DNA of 51,401 bases. Source: Phytopseudomonas flavescens. GTDB lineage: Bacteria > Pseudomonadota > Gammaproteobacteria > Pseudomonadales > Pseudomonadaceae. Shown here in pieces: positions 16,621 through 25,045 of the stretch. The notes under the pieces were generated by a model, which was given only the letters and a program-made list of their open reading frames with translations, had not been told where the DNA came from and ran no database searches. The DNA lies in NCBI RefSeq assembly GCF_900100535.1, contig NZ_FNDG01000030.1:1-51401 (forward strand), read 5' to 3'. Made by a program: the position numbers and the translations under genes. Position 1 is the first letter of the stretch; each line of letters begins with the position of its first letter.

Positions 16621-18669
16621 TCAGGCCTGCTCGCCGTCTTGTGGCAGGGTAAAACCGGATACCGAATGGCGCATTTCACTGGCCATCTTGGCCAGATTGC
16701 CAATGCTCTTGGCGGTGGCCGTGGTACCGGACGACGTCTGCGAGGTGATCTCCTGGATGACGTTCATGGTGTTGGAGATGTGGCCGGCGGACGAAGCCTG
16801 CTGACGCGCCGCATTGGAAATATTCTGGATGAGCGCCGCGAGGGTCTTGGATACCTTTTCGATCTCTTCCAGTGCCACCCCGGCATCCTGGGCCAGCCGG
16901 GCGCCCCGTACCACTTCGGAAGTGGTCTGTTCCATGGAGATAACGGCTTCGTTGGTGTCGGTCTGGATGGTCTTCACCAGCGCCTCGATCTGCTTGGTCG
17001 CGCCGGATGAACGCTCCGCGAGACGCTGTACCTCGTCCGCGACCACCGCGAAGCCCCGGCCTGCGTCACCGGCCATGGAGGCCTGGATCGCGGCATTCAG
17101 GGCGAGGATGTTGGTCTGGTCGGCGATGTCGTTGATCAGGCTTACGATGTCACCGATCTCCTGGGACGACTCACCGAGGCGTTTGATCCGCTTGGAGGTG
17201 TCCTGGATCTGCTCACGGATGTTGTCCATGCCGGTGATGGTGTTGTGTACGACTTCGTTGCCCTTGTTGGCGATGGCCACGGAACGTTCCGCTACCGCGG
17301 AGGACTCCGAGGCGTTCGCCGATACCTGGTCGATCGACACGGCCATCTCGTTGATCGCCGCGGAGGCACCAGCGATTTCCTGGGCCTGGTGTTCGGAGGC
17401 CTCGGCCAGGTGCATGGCCGTGGCCTGGGTTTCCTGGGCGGCACCCGCTACTTGAACGGCGGTCAGGTTGATCGTGGTGACCAGGTCACGCAGTTGGTCG
17501 ATGGAATAGTTGATGGAGTCGGCGATGGCGCCGGTGAAGTCCTCGGTAACCGTCGCCGCCACGGTCAGGTCACCGTCGGCGAGGTCGGCGATCTCATCGA
17601 GCAGACGCAGAATCGCGGTCTGGTTGCGCTCATTCTTCTCGGCGGTTTCGGCGAGACGGCGATTGGCCTCGCGTACCATCACCAGGCCGATGATCACGAT
17701 CGAGCCCAGCGCCAGGACACCCAGCAGGTAACCGGCGAAGGTGTTCAGCGAGCGGCCGTCGGCCAGGCCCTCGAAACCTTCGGACAGCGTCGAGACCTTG
17801 TCCAGCAGCGTCTGCGACAGGGTAAAGAGGGTGTTGGCGGACTCACGAACCTGGAACAGTTCCGGCGAGGTTTCGAGGATCTCGTCCACCGAGCCGGACA
17901 CGAACTCGAACAGTTCGGAAATTTCCCCCAGGCGCTCGAGGGCCTGCGGGTCGGTCACCTTGGCGATTTCCATCGCCGCGTTGCCTTCCTGCATGGCGCC
18001 CAGCACACGGCCGAACAGGCTGGCGTCACGGCCGAACATGTCGGCGGCCTGGACGGAATCCTGATCACCGGCCAGCACCTTGTTGACCGAGCCGAGAATC
18101 CGTTCGGCCAGCAGCGACTGACGCTGGGCGACCGACACCTGGGCGGCCGGCGCGCCGCTTTCCAGCAGGATGTCGACCACTTCCTCGTACTCGACCTGCA
18201 ACTGCGGAATGGTTTCCGCCAGCGTGCTGGCGACCTGGTGCAGCGACAGAACGGTCTGCTCGCTGGCCAGGATGGCGTCGGCGTTCTGCCGCAGGCCGTC
18301 CCAGTCCTGCTGCACGGCGGCCATCTGTTCCTGCACAGCGGCCGGCGCAGCAGGCAGGCCGCTCTGCGCGTTGCCATCGGTGAGGTAGGCCCAACGCTCC
18401 TGGAAGTCGTTACGCGCGTCACGCAGCAGGGCGAAGGCGGCGGGCGTACCCGCTGCCGCCTCGGTGGCATCCTTGGAGATGCGCTGGGACAGCACGCGCA
18501 GTTCGCCGGCGTGGCCGATGTACTCGGTATCGTAGTTACTCTGCGTATTCACGTACGCGAAGTTGGCGAACAGCATCACGATCGAGACGATCAGAATGAC
18601 GAACAACCCCGCCACGAGCGCACCGATACGCGTCCCCACCAGCACATTGTTTGAGACTACTTTTTTCAT
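16621..18669 (-). CDS. pilJ: Methyl-accepting chemoreceptor PilJ
   Basis: PilJ is the inner-membrane receptor of the Pil-Chp pathway; in P. aeruginosa it contacts pilin and transmits surface contact to ChpA. The 682-residue product matches the P. aeruginosa length. A first membrane helix lies at about residues 17-40, a periplasmic domain of two PilJ-type helical bundles follows, and the second helix is at about 308-333 (FAGYLLGVLALGSIVIIGLV). A HAMP-like region comes next, then the cytoplasmic signalling hairpin with the conserved tip RGFAVVADEVQRLAERSSGA. Unlike canonical receptors it shows no C-terminal methylation-enzyme tether pentapeptide. Confidence 0.97.
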   Translation of the reverse strand: MKKVVSNNVLVGTRIGALVAGLFVILIVSIVMLFANFAYVNTQSNYDTEYIGHAGELRVLSQRISKDATEAAAGTPAAFALLRDARNDFQERWAYLTDGNAQSGLPAAPAAVQEQMAAVQQDWDGLRQNADAILASEQTVLSLHQVASTLAETIPQLQVEYEEVVDILLESGAPAAQVSVAQRQSLLAERILGSVNKVLAGDQDSVQAADMFGRDASLFGRVLGAMQEGNAAMEIAKVTDPQALERLGEISELFEFVSGSVDEILETSPELFQVRESANTLFTLSQTLLDKVSTLSEGFEGLADGRSLNTFAGYLLGVLALGSIVIIGLVMVREANRRLAETAEKNERNQTAILRLLDEIADLADGDLTVAATVTEDFTGAIADSINYSIDQLRDLVTTINLTAVQVAGAAQETQATAMHLAEASEHQAQEIAGASAAINEMAVSIDQVSANASESSAVAERSVAIANKGNEVVHNTITGMDNIREQIQDTSKRIKRLGESSQEIGDIVSLINDIADQTNILALNAAIQASMAGDAGRGFAVVADEVQRLAERSSGATKQIEALVKTIQTDTNEAVISMEQTTSEVVRGARLAQDAGVALEEIEKVSKTLAALIQNISNAARQQASSAGHISNTMNVIQEITSQTSSGTTATAKSIGNLAKMASEMRHSVSGFTLPQDGEQA

Positions 18670-18754
18670 TACTCGGCCCCCGCCTGGACCCTACCGCACT
18701 TCGAATTCCATATAACGTCAGAAGGCTGGCCAAACCGCCTCCACCGAAAAGCTC

Positions 18755-19291
18755 TCAAAACGCCACGTCGATGAACCCTGGAGCCTGGGCCAGCGCGTGT
18801 GGGCTGAACACCAACCAGGTCTGCTCGCGCTGGAACACGCCATGGATGAACGGCTTGATGGATGCCTCGAGCGGTGGTAACCGCTCGGAAAAGGTATCCA
18901 CCGCGAAATGCTGCATGCCGAACACCTCATCGACCGTGAGGCCGGCGAAGACGTCCTGGTGATCGACCACCAGCACCCGCCGTTGCTTGCGCAGCGGCGA
19001 CAGTTCAGTGCCGAAGAAACCGCACAGATCCATCACCGGCAGCAACCGCCCGCGCACATTGGCCACCCCCCTGACCCAGCTCTTCACACCAGGCAACAAG
19101 GTGTGGCGTGGTTCGTGCAGCACCTCACCGACCTCTCCCATCGGTGCGACGAACAGCCGTTCGCCCATGCGAAAACCAATGCCGCTCCAGGTCTGTACCG
19201 CCACCTGCTGTGACGGCAGGCCGGCCGCCACCGCGCGGCAGCGTTGCTCGATGCCGAGAAGAATCTGAAAAGGAGTGAGTGTCTCTGACAT
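18755..19291 (-). CDS. pilI: CheW-like adaptor PilI
   Basis: PilI is the main CheW-type adaptor linking PilJ to ChpA. The 178-residue protein has one CheW domain: FRMGERLFVAPMGEVGEVLH, VKSWVRGVANVRGRLLPVMDL, and LVVDHQDVFAGLTVDEVFGMQHF. It lies between pilH and pilJ on the same strand, in the order of the P. aeruginosa operon. The ATG at 19291 starts MSETLTPFQILLGIEQRC, which matches the family N-terminus. Confidence 0.95.
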   Translation of the reverse strand: MSETLTPFQILLGIEQRCRAVAAGLPSQQVAVQTWSGIGFRMGERLFVAPMGEVGEVLHEPRHTLLPGVKSWVRGVANVRGRLLPVMDLCGFFGTELSPLRKQRRVLVVDHQDVFAGLTVDEVFGMQHFAVDTFSERLPPLEASIKPFIHGVFQREQTWLVFSPHALAQAPGFIDVAF

Positions 19292-19333
19292 GCCTGCCGC
19301 GACCTTCTTCTTGTAACCGTGGCCAGTCCGGCG

Positions 19334-19699
19334 TCAGCCCGCCAGTACTGCGTTCAGGGTTTTCAGCAGGGTGGCTTCATCCACCGGCTTGGTCAGGTAA
19401 TCCCTGGCCCCCTGGCGCTTGCCCCAGACCTTGTCGGTCTCCTGATCCTTGGTGGTGACGATGATCACCGGGATGTGACTGGTCTCGGCATCCTTGGTCA
19501 ACTGCCGGGTTGCCTGGAAACCATTGAGGCCAGGCATGACGATGTCCATCAGCACCAGGTCGGGTTTTTCCTGACGGGCCAGCGCGACACCGTCGGCACC
19601 GTTTTCAGCCTTGAGCACCTGATGCCCGTGTTTCTCCAACATGGCGGTCAGCTTGTACATTTCGGTCGGCGAGTCATCAACAATCAGAATTCGGGCCAT
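19334..19699 (-). CDS. pilH: Response regulator PilH
   Basis: PilH is a stand-alone receiver domain of 121 residues. The acidic pair is in ILIVDDS, the phosphoacceptor is D52 in LVLMDIVMPGLNG, the switch threonine is in VIIVTTKDQ, and the conserved lysine is in YLTKPV. In P. aeruginosa PilH is phosphorylated by the ChpA receiver/kinase and opposes or buffers PilG, favouring PilT-dependent retraction. It is second in the operon, 49 bp after pilG. Confidence 0.96.
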   Translation of the reverse strand: MARILIVDDSPTEMYKLTAMLEKHGHQVLKAENGADGVALARQEKPDLVLMDIVMPGLNGFQATRQLTKDAETSHIPVIIVTTKDQETDKVWGKRQGARDYLTKPVDEATLLKTLNAVLAG

Positions 19700-19748
19700 G
19701 ATGTTTTCCAGTACATGAAGAGAAGGCGTCTGTGGCGTCGGCTGGACG

Positions 19749-20156
19749 TCAGGATGCGTGTTCGACCGGAGAGAACTCCGGGACGTGGGCCTTGATCGCG
19801 CCGAGCAGCTCTTCCTTGCTGAAGGGTTTGGTCAGATATTGATCAGAACCGACTATACGTCCCTTGGCCTTGTCGAACAGGCCATCCTTGGAAGACAGCA
19901 TGATAACTGGCGTGGATTTGAAGGCGCTGTTGTTCTTGATCAGGGCACAGGTCTGATAGCCATCCAGACGCGGCATCATGATGTCGACGAAAATGATGCT
20001 CGGATGGGTGTCGGCGATCTTCGCCAGGGCATCGAAGCCATCCACCGCGGTGATCACCTCGCAACCCACCTTTTTCAGCAGGGTTTCCGCTGTACGACGA
20101 ATCGTCTTCGAATCGTCGATCACCATCACCCTCAAGCCTTCGGAATGCTGTTCCAT
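19749..20156 (-). CDS. pilG: Response regulator PilG
   Basis: PilG is a 135-residue single receiver domain and the first gene of the pilGHIJK-chpABC operon. It has the acidic pair in MVIDDSKTIRR, phosphoacceptor D58 in IIFVDIMMPRLDG, the switch residues in VIMLSSKDG and the lysine in YLTKPFSKEEL. Phosphorylated PilG promotes pilus extension and cAMP synthesis in P. aeruginosa. The operon promoter must lie in the 229-bp gap to gshB. Confidence 0.96.
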   Translation of the reverse strand: MEQHSEGLRVMVIDDSKTIRRTAETLLKKVGCEVITAVDGFDALAKIADTHPSIIFVDIMMPRLDGYQTCALIKNNSAFKSTPVIMLSSKDGLFDKAKGRIVGSDQYLTKPFSKEELLGAIKAHVPEFSPVEHAS

Positions 20157-20234
20157 GTCTGCCCTGCCACCACGTCGGTGAGTCGTTTATTACGTCATTT
20201 CCAGTGTGCCGGAGGCCCTGAAACCAATGGGCAC

Positions 20235-20255
20235 GGCCCATCGCTGGGCCTTTTT
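20235..20255 (+). terminator. Intrinsic terminator in the pilG/gshB divergent gap
   Basis: GGCCCA-TCGC-TGGGCC is followed at once by TTTTTA on the plus strand, a textbook intrinsic terminator. No plus-strand gene lies upstream: pilG is on the minus strand. It lies 131 bp before the gshB start, so it may end a short transcript from the gap, attenuate gshB, or protect pilG control from antisense reading. Confidence 0.6.
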
Positions 20256-20385
20256 AGCACACTCTCCCCATGCAAGCCATCGGCCCGGTTTCCCTTGACC
20301 ACCGGCCCTGTCAGCGCCACCCTTGGCGCCCTACCCTGCTACCTACGCGGCTGATTTCCCCACCGCCCTTCACGGAGATATTCCC

Positions 20386-21348
20386 ATGAGCGTTCGGCTC
20401 GGCATCGTCATGGATCCCATCGCGCAGATCGCCTACAAGAAGGACAGCTCGCTGGCCATGCTGCTGGCCGCCCAGGCCCGTGGCTGGAGCCTCTTCTATA
20501 TGGAGCAGAAGGATCTCCACCAGGCCGCCGGCATCGCCCGGGGTCGCACCCGCGCCCTTCAGGTATTCGCCGACCCGCAACGCTGGTTCGAACTGGGCGA
20601 GGAAGAGGATCTGCCGCTGGCCGAACTGGATGTGATCCTGATGCGCAAGGATCCACCCTTTGATAACGAATTCGTCTATTCAACCTACCTGCTCGAGCAG
20701 GCCGAGGAAGCCGGCACCCTGGTGGTCAACCGACCGCAAAGCCTGCGCGACTGCAACGAGAAATTCTTCGCCACTCGTTTTCCAGCCTTCACACCGGAAA
20801 CGATCGTCAGCCGAAGATCCGACATTCTGCGTGATTTCGCGCAGCAGCACCGTGACATCATTCTCAAACCCCTCGATGGCATGGGGGGCTCGATGATCTT
20901 CCGTCACCGCGAAGGCGACCCGAACCTGTCGGTGATTCTCGAAGCCCTGACCGCCCATGGTAGCCAGCAGATCATGGCGCAGCGCTACCTGCCGGCCATC
21001 GTCGATGGCGACAAGCGGATTCTGATGATAGACGGCGAACCGGTACCCTACTGCCTGGCGCGCATTCCCGCCAGCGGCGAAACCCGTGGCAACCTGGCTG
21101 CAGGCGGCCGTGGCGAAGCACGCCCGCTGACCGATCGGGATCGCGAGATCGCCGCGGCAGTCGGCCCCAGCCTGCGCGAACGCGGCCTGCTGTTCGTCGG
21201 CCTGGACGTGATCGGCGACCGCCTTACCGAGATCAACGTCACCAGCCCGACCTGCATTCGCGAGATCGATGCGGCCTTCGATACGCGCATCGGCGAACGC
21301 CTGATGGACAAGATCGCCGAAAAGCTCGATGCGCGGAGTGCTTCATAG
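20386..21348 (+). CDS. gshB: Glutathione synthetase
   Basis: GshB joins glycine to gamma-glutamylcysteine with ATP, the last step of glutathione synthesis. The 320-residue product has the N-terminal MSVRLGIVMDPI...KKDSSLAMLLAAQ motif, the RKDPPFDNEFVYSTYLLE substrate loop and the ATP-grasp domain with ILKPLDGMGGSMIF, GDKRILMIDG and EINVTSPTCIREID. I chose the ATG at 20386, which has GGAG nine bases upstream and starts the conserved N-terminus. It is divergent from pilG, as in P. aeruginosa. Confidence 0.97.
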   Translation: MSVRLGIVMDPIAQIAYKKDSSLAMLLAAQARGWSLFYMEQKDLHQAAGIARGRTRALQVFADPQRWFELGEEEDLPLAELDVILMRKDPPFDNEFVYSTYLLEQAEEAGTLVVNRPQSLRDCNEKFFATRFPAFTPETIVSRRSDILRDFAQQHRDIILKPLDGMGGSMIFRHREGDPNLSVILEALTAHGSQQIMAQRYLPAIVDGDKRILMIDGEPVPYCLARIPASGETRGNLAAGGRGEARPLTDRDREIAAAVGPSLRERGLLFVGLDVIGDRLTEINVTSPTCIREIDAAFDTRIGERLMDKIAEKLDARSAS

Positions 21349-21510
21349 ACTTTTTTCGGACGCCTCGGCAGACTGCGCGGCAATCCAGGGGCGCTACCCA
21401 CTCGCGTAGGGCCCTGCGGTTCGCGCCGAACCGCCGGCGGCCCGCCAGGGCTGGCAACGGCTCGGCACCACCGAGCCGAACCGTTAACAGACCCTGACGA
21501 CCGAATAGCG

Positions 21511-22407
21511 ATGAGCGCAGCAGCCAGCCCACCCGATGTCACTGCCTCCGGCGTTCGCCCGGCGGATCGCCTGGGGTTCACCCTGTTTGTCGCCGCAGTG
21601 CTGCACGCTGCACTGATCCTTGGCGTGGGCTTCACCTTCGTCGAACCTGGCCAGGTCAGCAAAACCCTGGAAATCACCTTGTCCACCTTCAAGAACGAGG
21701 AAAAGCCCAAAGAGGCTGACTTCCTCGCCCAGGACAACCAGCAGGGCAGCGGCACCCTGGAGAAGAAAGCAGCGCCGACCACTACGGAACAGGCGCCCTT
21801 TCAGGACACCGAAGTGCGCAAGGTGACGCCGGCGGCTGCCCCACCGCCGCCCGCGGTAAAACCGGAGGCGCCCAAGGCGGTCGTCACCAGCAAGGCGCCG
21901 CAGGCTCAGAAAGCGCCCGCCAAGCGCGAAGAAACCAAACCTACGCCCCCAGCCCCTACCGCCCCGGCATTCGATAGCGCACAGCTGTCTGCGGAAATCG
22001 CCAGCCTGGAAGCCGAGCTGGCCAACGAGGTGCAGCAGTACGCCAAACGGCCGAAGATTCATCGCCTCAACGCCGCCTCGACCATGCGCGACAAGGGTGC
22101 CTGGTACAAGGACGAATGGCGCAAGAAGGTCGAGCGCGTCGGCAATCTCAACTACCCGGACGATGCGCGACGCCGGCAGATCTACGGCAGCCTGAGGCTG
22201 CTGGTGTCGATCAACCGCGACGGCAGCCTGTATGAAGTGCTGGTGCTGGAGTCGTCTGGCGAGCAGGTTCTCGACCAGGCCGCCATGCGTATCGTGCGCC
22301 TGGCCGCACCCTACGCGCCCTTCGCGGGCGACCTGGCGGACATCGACCGCCTGGAGATCATCCGTACCTGGCGCTTCGAACGCGGCGACCGCCTGTCGAG
22401 CAACTGA
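21511..22407 (+). CDS. tonB3: TonB-family energy transducer TonB3
   Basis: The 298-residue protein has one N-terminal membrane anchor (LGFTLFVAAVLHAALILGVGF, about residues 21-41, here broken as LGFTLFVAAV-LHAALILGVGF), a proline/lysine/alanine-rich periplasmic spacer (TPAAAPPPPAVKPEAPKA) and a C-terminal TonB domain (YPDDARRRQIYGSLRLLVSI, then IIRTWRFERGD). TonB proteins carry proton-motive energy to the outer membrane. The paralogue at this locus in P. aeruginosa (PA0406, TonB3) is needed for twitching motility and pilus assembly, which fits its place next to the pil genes. No exbB or exbD genes are nearby. Assignment as TonB3 rests on synteny. Confidence 0.9.
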   Translation: MSAAASPPDVTASGVRPADRLGFTLFVAAVLHAALILGVGFTFVEPGQVSKTLEITLSTFKNEEKPKEADFLAQDNQQGSGTLEKKAAPTTTEQAPFQDTEVRKVTPAAAPPPPAVKPEAPKAVVTSKAPQAQKAPAKREETKPTPPAPTAPAFDSAQLSAEIASLEAELANEVQQYAKRPKIHRLNAASTMRDKGAWYKDEWRKKVERVGNLNYPDDARRRQIYGSLRLLVSINRDGSLYEVLVLESSGEQVLDQAAMRIVRLAAPYAPFAGDLADIDRLEIIRTWRFERGDRLSSN

Positions 22408-22485
22408 ACAGCAACGGCCAGCGTGCAGCGCTGATGGCTTTTCTTGCAGCTTGAAGCTTGCAGCCTGCGGCTTCACACTAGGCCG

Positions 22486-23052
22486 ATGAACAGCGACCCG
22501 ACCTGCCTCAAGCACCACTTTCTGATTGCCATGCCGCACATGGCCGATCCGAATTTCGCGCAAACCGTCGTCTATCTGATCGAGCACAGCGACCAGGGCG
22601 CCATGGGGCTGGTGATCAACCGCCCCAACGGCCTGAACCTGGCCGATGTGCTCGAACAGTTGCGGCCCGACAGCGAACCCTCGGTGCTCTGCCAGAGCCT
22701 GCCGATCTTCAATGGCGGCCCGGTACAGACCGATCGCGGCTTCGTGCTGCACCCCAGCGGCACCCAGTTCCAGGCGACCCTCGAGCTGGGCGAGCTGGGC
22801 CTGTCGACATCCCAGGACGTGCTGTTCGCCATCTCCCAGGGCGAAGGCCCGGTACGGCACCTGATCGCCCTCGGCTATGCCGGCTGGGGAGCCGGGCAAT
22901 TGGAAGAGGAACTGGCCGACAACGCCTGGCTGAGCTGCCCGGCCAGCCAGGCGATCCTCTTCGAAACGCCCTACGACAAACGCCTGGGCGCCGCCGCCGC
23001 GCTGCTCGGTGTCGACCTCAACCTGCTCACGGCCCAGGCTGGGCACGCCTGA
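22486..23052 (+). CDS. algH: YqgE/AlgH family protein
   Basis: The 188-residue product has the YqgE/AlgH signatures: LKHHFLIAMPHMADPNFAQT at the N-terminus, GAMGLVINRPNGLNL, FNGGPVQTDRGFVLH and ALGYAGWGAGQLEEEL. The molecular function is not established; in P. aeruginosa algH affects alginate and virulence factor control. The start at 22486 begins the conserved region, whereas an upstream in-frame ATG at 22444 would add 14 residues encoded by a low-complexity AGCTTGCAGC-type stretch. Its stop TGA overlaps the ATG of ruvX by one base. Confidence 0.94.
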   Translation: MNSDPTCLKHHFLIAMPHMADPNFAQTVVYLIEHSDQGAMGLVINRPNGLNLADVLEQLRPDSEPSVLCQSLPIFNGGPVQTDRGFVLHPSGTQFQATLELGELGLSTSQDVLFAISQGEGPVRHLIALGYAGWGAGQLEEELADNAWLSCPASQAILFETPYDKRLGAAAALLGVDLNLLTAQAGHA

Positions 23053-23495
23053 TGGCCGAGGCGAGCAGCAAGACGCTGCGCCTGCTGCTCGGCTTCGATT
23101 ACGGCACCAAGCAGATCGGCGTCGCCGTGGGCCAGCCGATCACCGGATCGGCCCGCGAGCTGTGCATACTCAAGGCACAGAATGGCGTGCCGGACTGGCA
23201 CAAGGTCGAAGCGCTGATCCGCGAGTGGCAACCTGACGCGCTGGTCGTCGGCCTGCCGCTGAACATGGACGGCACGCCCAGCGACATGAGCGAACGCGCG
23301 GAGAAGTTCGCCCGCCGCCTGCACGGTCGCTTCAACCTGCCGGTGTTCACCCACGATGAACGCCTGACCACTTACGCCGCCAAGGGTGAGCGCCTGCAGC
23401 AGGGCCAGACCGCCGGTTATCGCCAGCGTCCGGTCGACGCCCTGGCCGCGGCCCTGCTGTTGCAGGGCTGGCTGGAAGAGAACCGTCCGGGCTGA
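23052..23495 (+). CDS. ruvX: Holliday junction resolvase-like YqgF
   Basis: The 147-residue RuvX/YqgF protein has the RNase H fold with catalytic acids in LLGFDYGTKQIGVAVGQ, in DALVVGLPLNMDGT, and in the C-terminal PVDALAAALLLQGWL. YqgF acts in pre-16S rRNA 5'-end maturation and is a putative Holliday junction resolvase. Its ATG overlaps the algH stop (TGATG), the usual yqgE-yqgF arrangement, so translation is probably coupled. The gene ends 27 bp before pyrR. Confidence 0.95.
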   Translation: MAEASSKTLRLLLGFDYGTKQIGVAVGQPITGSARELCILKAQNGVPDWHKVEALIREWQPDALVVGLPLNMDGTPSDMSERAEKFARRLHGRFNLPVFTHDERLTTYAAKGERLQQGQTAGYRQRPVDALAAALLLQGWLEENRPG

Positions 23496-23522
23496 ACGAG
23501 CCACGACCACAAGGAGCTTTCG

Positions 23523-24044
23523 ATGAGTCTACCCAACCCCGCCGAACTGCTGCCGCAGATGGCGTCCTCGCTGATCAGCCACCTGAACCGGCGGCAGATC
23601 GCCACGCCGCGCTTCATCGGCATCCGCACCGGCGGCGTATGGGTCGCCCAGGCGCTGCTGGAGCAACTGGGTCGCGACGAGCCGCTGGGCATCCTCGATG
23701 TGTCCTTCTACCGCGACGACTTCAGCCAGAACGGCCTGCACCCCCAAGTACAGCCCTCCGAGCTGCCGTTCGAGATCGAAGGCCAGCACCTGGTGCTGAT
23801 CGACGACGTACTGATGAGTGGACGTACCATCCGCGCCGCCCTCAACGAGCTGTTCGACTATGGCCGCCCGGCCAGCGTGACCCTGGTCAGCCTGCTCGAC
23901 CTGGATGCTCGCGAATTGCCGATCCGCCCGGACGTGGTCGGCGCCACCCTGTCGCTGGCCGCCGAGCAACGGGTAAAATTGTCCGGCCCCGCGCCCTTCA
24001 CCCTCGAACTCCAGACGCTTTCCGCCCAAGGCCGTCCGCAATGA
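23523..24044 (+). CDS. pyrR: PyrR bifunctional regulator/uracil phosphoribosyltransferase
   Basis: PyrR is a 173-residue type I phosphoribosyltransferase-fold protein that in many bacteria regulates pyr operons and salvages uracil. The PRPP-binding motif is VLIDDVLMSGRTIRAA, starting at residue 91, and the GIRTGGVWVAQALLE segment is typical. GGAG lies six bases before the ATG. The stop overlaps the pyrB ATG (ATGA), so the two are coupled. Known Pseudomonas PyrR proteins influence pyr gene expression; I see no attenuator hairpin in the short ruvX-pyrR gap. Confidence 0.95.
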   Translation: MSLPNPAELLPQMASSLISHLNRRQIATPRFIGIRTGGVWVAQALLEQLGRDEPLGILDVSFYRDDFSQNGLHPQVQPSELPFEIEGQHLVLIDDVLMSGRTIRAALNELFDYGRPASVTLVSLLDLDARELPIRPDVVGATLSLAAEQRVKLSGPAPFTLELQTLSAQGRPQ

Positions 24045-25045
24045 CCCCGATCGATGCCAAGCGCCCGCTGCAACTGAACGACCAAGGCCAGTTGCGCCAC
24101 TTCCTGTCCCTCGATGGCCTGCCCCGCGAGCTGCTCACGGAAATCCTCGACACGGCCGACTCGTTCCTCGAAGTGGGCGCCCGGGCGGTGAAGAAAGTCC
24201 CGCTGCTGCGTGGCAAGACCGTGTGCAACGTGTTCTTCGAGAACTCCACGCGTACCCGCACCACCTTCGAACTGGCCGCCCAGCGCCTGTCGGCCGACGT
24301 GATCAGCCTCAACGTGTCAACCAGCTCGACCAGCAAGGGCGAGACGCTGTTCGACACCTTGCGCAACCTGGAAGCCATGGCCGCCGACATCTTCGTGGTG
24401 CGCCACGCCGACTCCGGTGCCGCACACTTCATCGCCGAGCACGTGTGCCCCAACCTGGCGATCATCAACGGCGGCGACGGCCGCCATGCGCACCCCACCC
24501 AGGGCATGCTCGACATGCTGACCATCCGCCGCCACAAGGGCAGCGTCGAGCATCTCTCGGTGGCCATCGTCGGCGACATCCTGCATTCGCGGGTGGCGCG
24601 CTCCAACATGCTGGCGCTGAAGACCCTCGGCTGCCCGGACATCCGCGTGATCGCGCCGAAAACCCTGCTGCCCGTGGGCATCGAGCAATACGGCGTGACG
24701 GTCTACAGCGACATGAGCGAGGGCCTCAAGGACGTCGACGTGGTGATCATGCTGCGCCTGCAGCGCGAACGCATGACGGGCGGCCTGCTGCCCAGCGAAG
24801 GTGAGTTCTACCGCCTGTTCGGCCTGACCGAGCAACGCCTCGGGCTGGCCAGGCCGGATGCCTTGGTCATGCACCCGGGGCCAATCAACCGCGGCGTGGA
24901 GATCGAATCGGCGGTCGCCGACGGCCCGCAGTCGGTGATCCTCAATCAGGTCACCTACGGCATCGCCATCCGCATGGCCGTGCTGTCCATGGCCATGAGC
25001 GGCCAGGCCGCGCAACGACAACTCAACTCCGAGGAGCACAACTGA
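24041..25045 (+). CDS. pyrB: Aspartate carbamoyltransferase catalytic subunit
   Basis: PyrB condenses carbamoyl phosphate with aspartate, the committed step of pyrimidine synthesis. The 334-residue protein shows the carbamoyl phosphate motif S69-T-R-T-R73 (FFENSTRTRTTFE), the SSTSKGET loop, HPTQGMLDML and the HPGPINRG motif. The start is the ATG in the ATGA overlap with pyrR, and its stop TGA overlaps the ATG of the dihydroorotase-like gene. In Pseudomonas this enzyme assembles as a 6:6 dodecamer with PyrC', consistent with the tight coupling. No pyrI regulatory-chain gene is present. Confidence 0.97.
   Translation: MTPIDAKRPLQLNDQGQLRHFLSLDGLPRELLTEILDTADSFLEVGARAVKKVPLLRGKTVCNVFFENSTRTRTTFELAAQRLSADVISLNVSTSSTSKGETLFDTLRNLEAMAADIFVVRHADSGAAHFIAEHVCPNLAIINGGDGRHAHPTQGMLDMLTIRRHKGSVEHLSVAIVGDILHSRVARSNMLALKTLGCPDIRVIAPKTLLPVGIEQYGVTVYSDMSEGLKDVDVVIMLRLQRERMTGGLLPSEGEFYRLFGLTEQRLGLARPDALVMHPGPINRGVEIESAVADGPQSVILNQVTYGIAIRMAVLSMAMSGQAAQRQLNSEEHN

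Noticed and set aside
22443..22472. AGCTTGCAGC-rich stretch before algH as an operator
   Set aside because: It resembles short dispersed sequences common in pseudomonads and has no convincing symmetry for a regulator.
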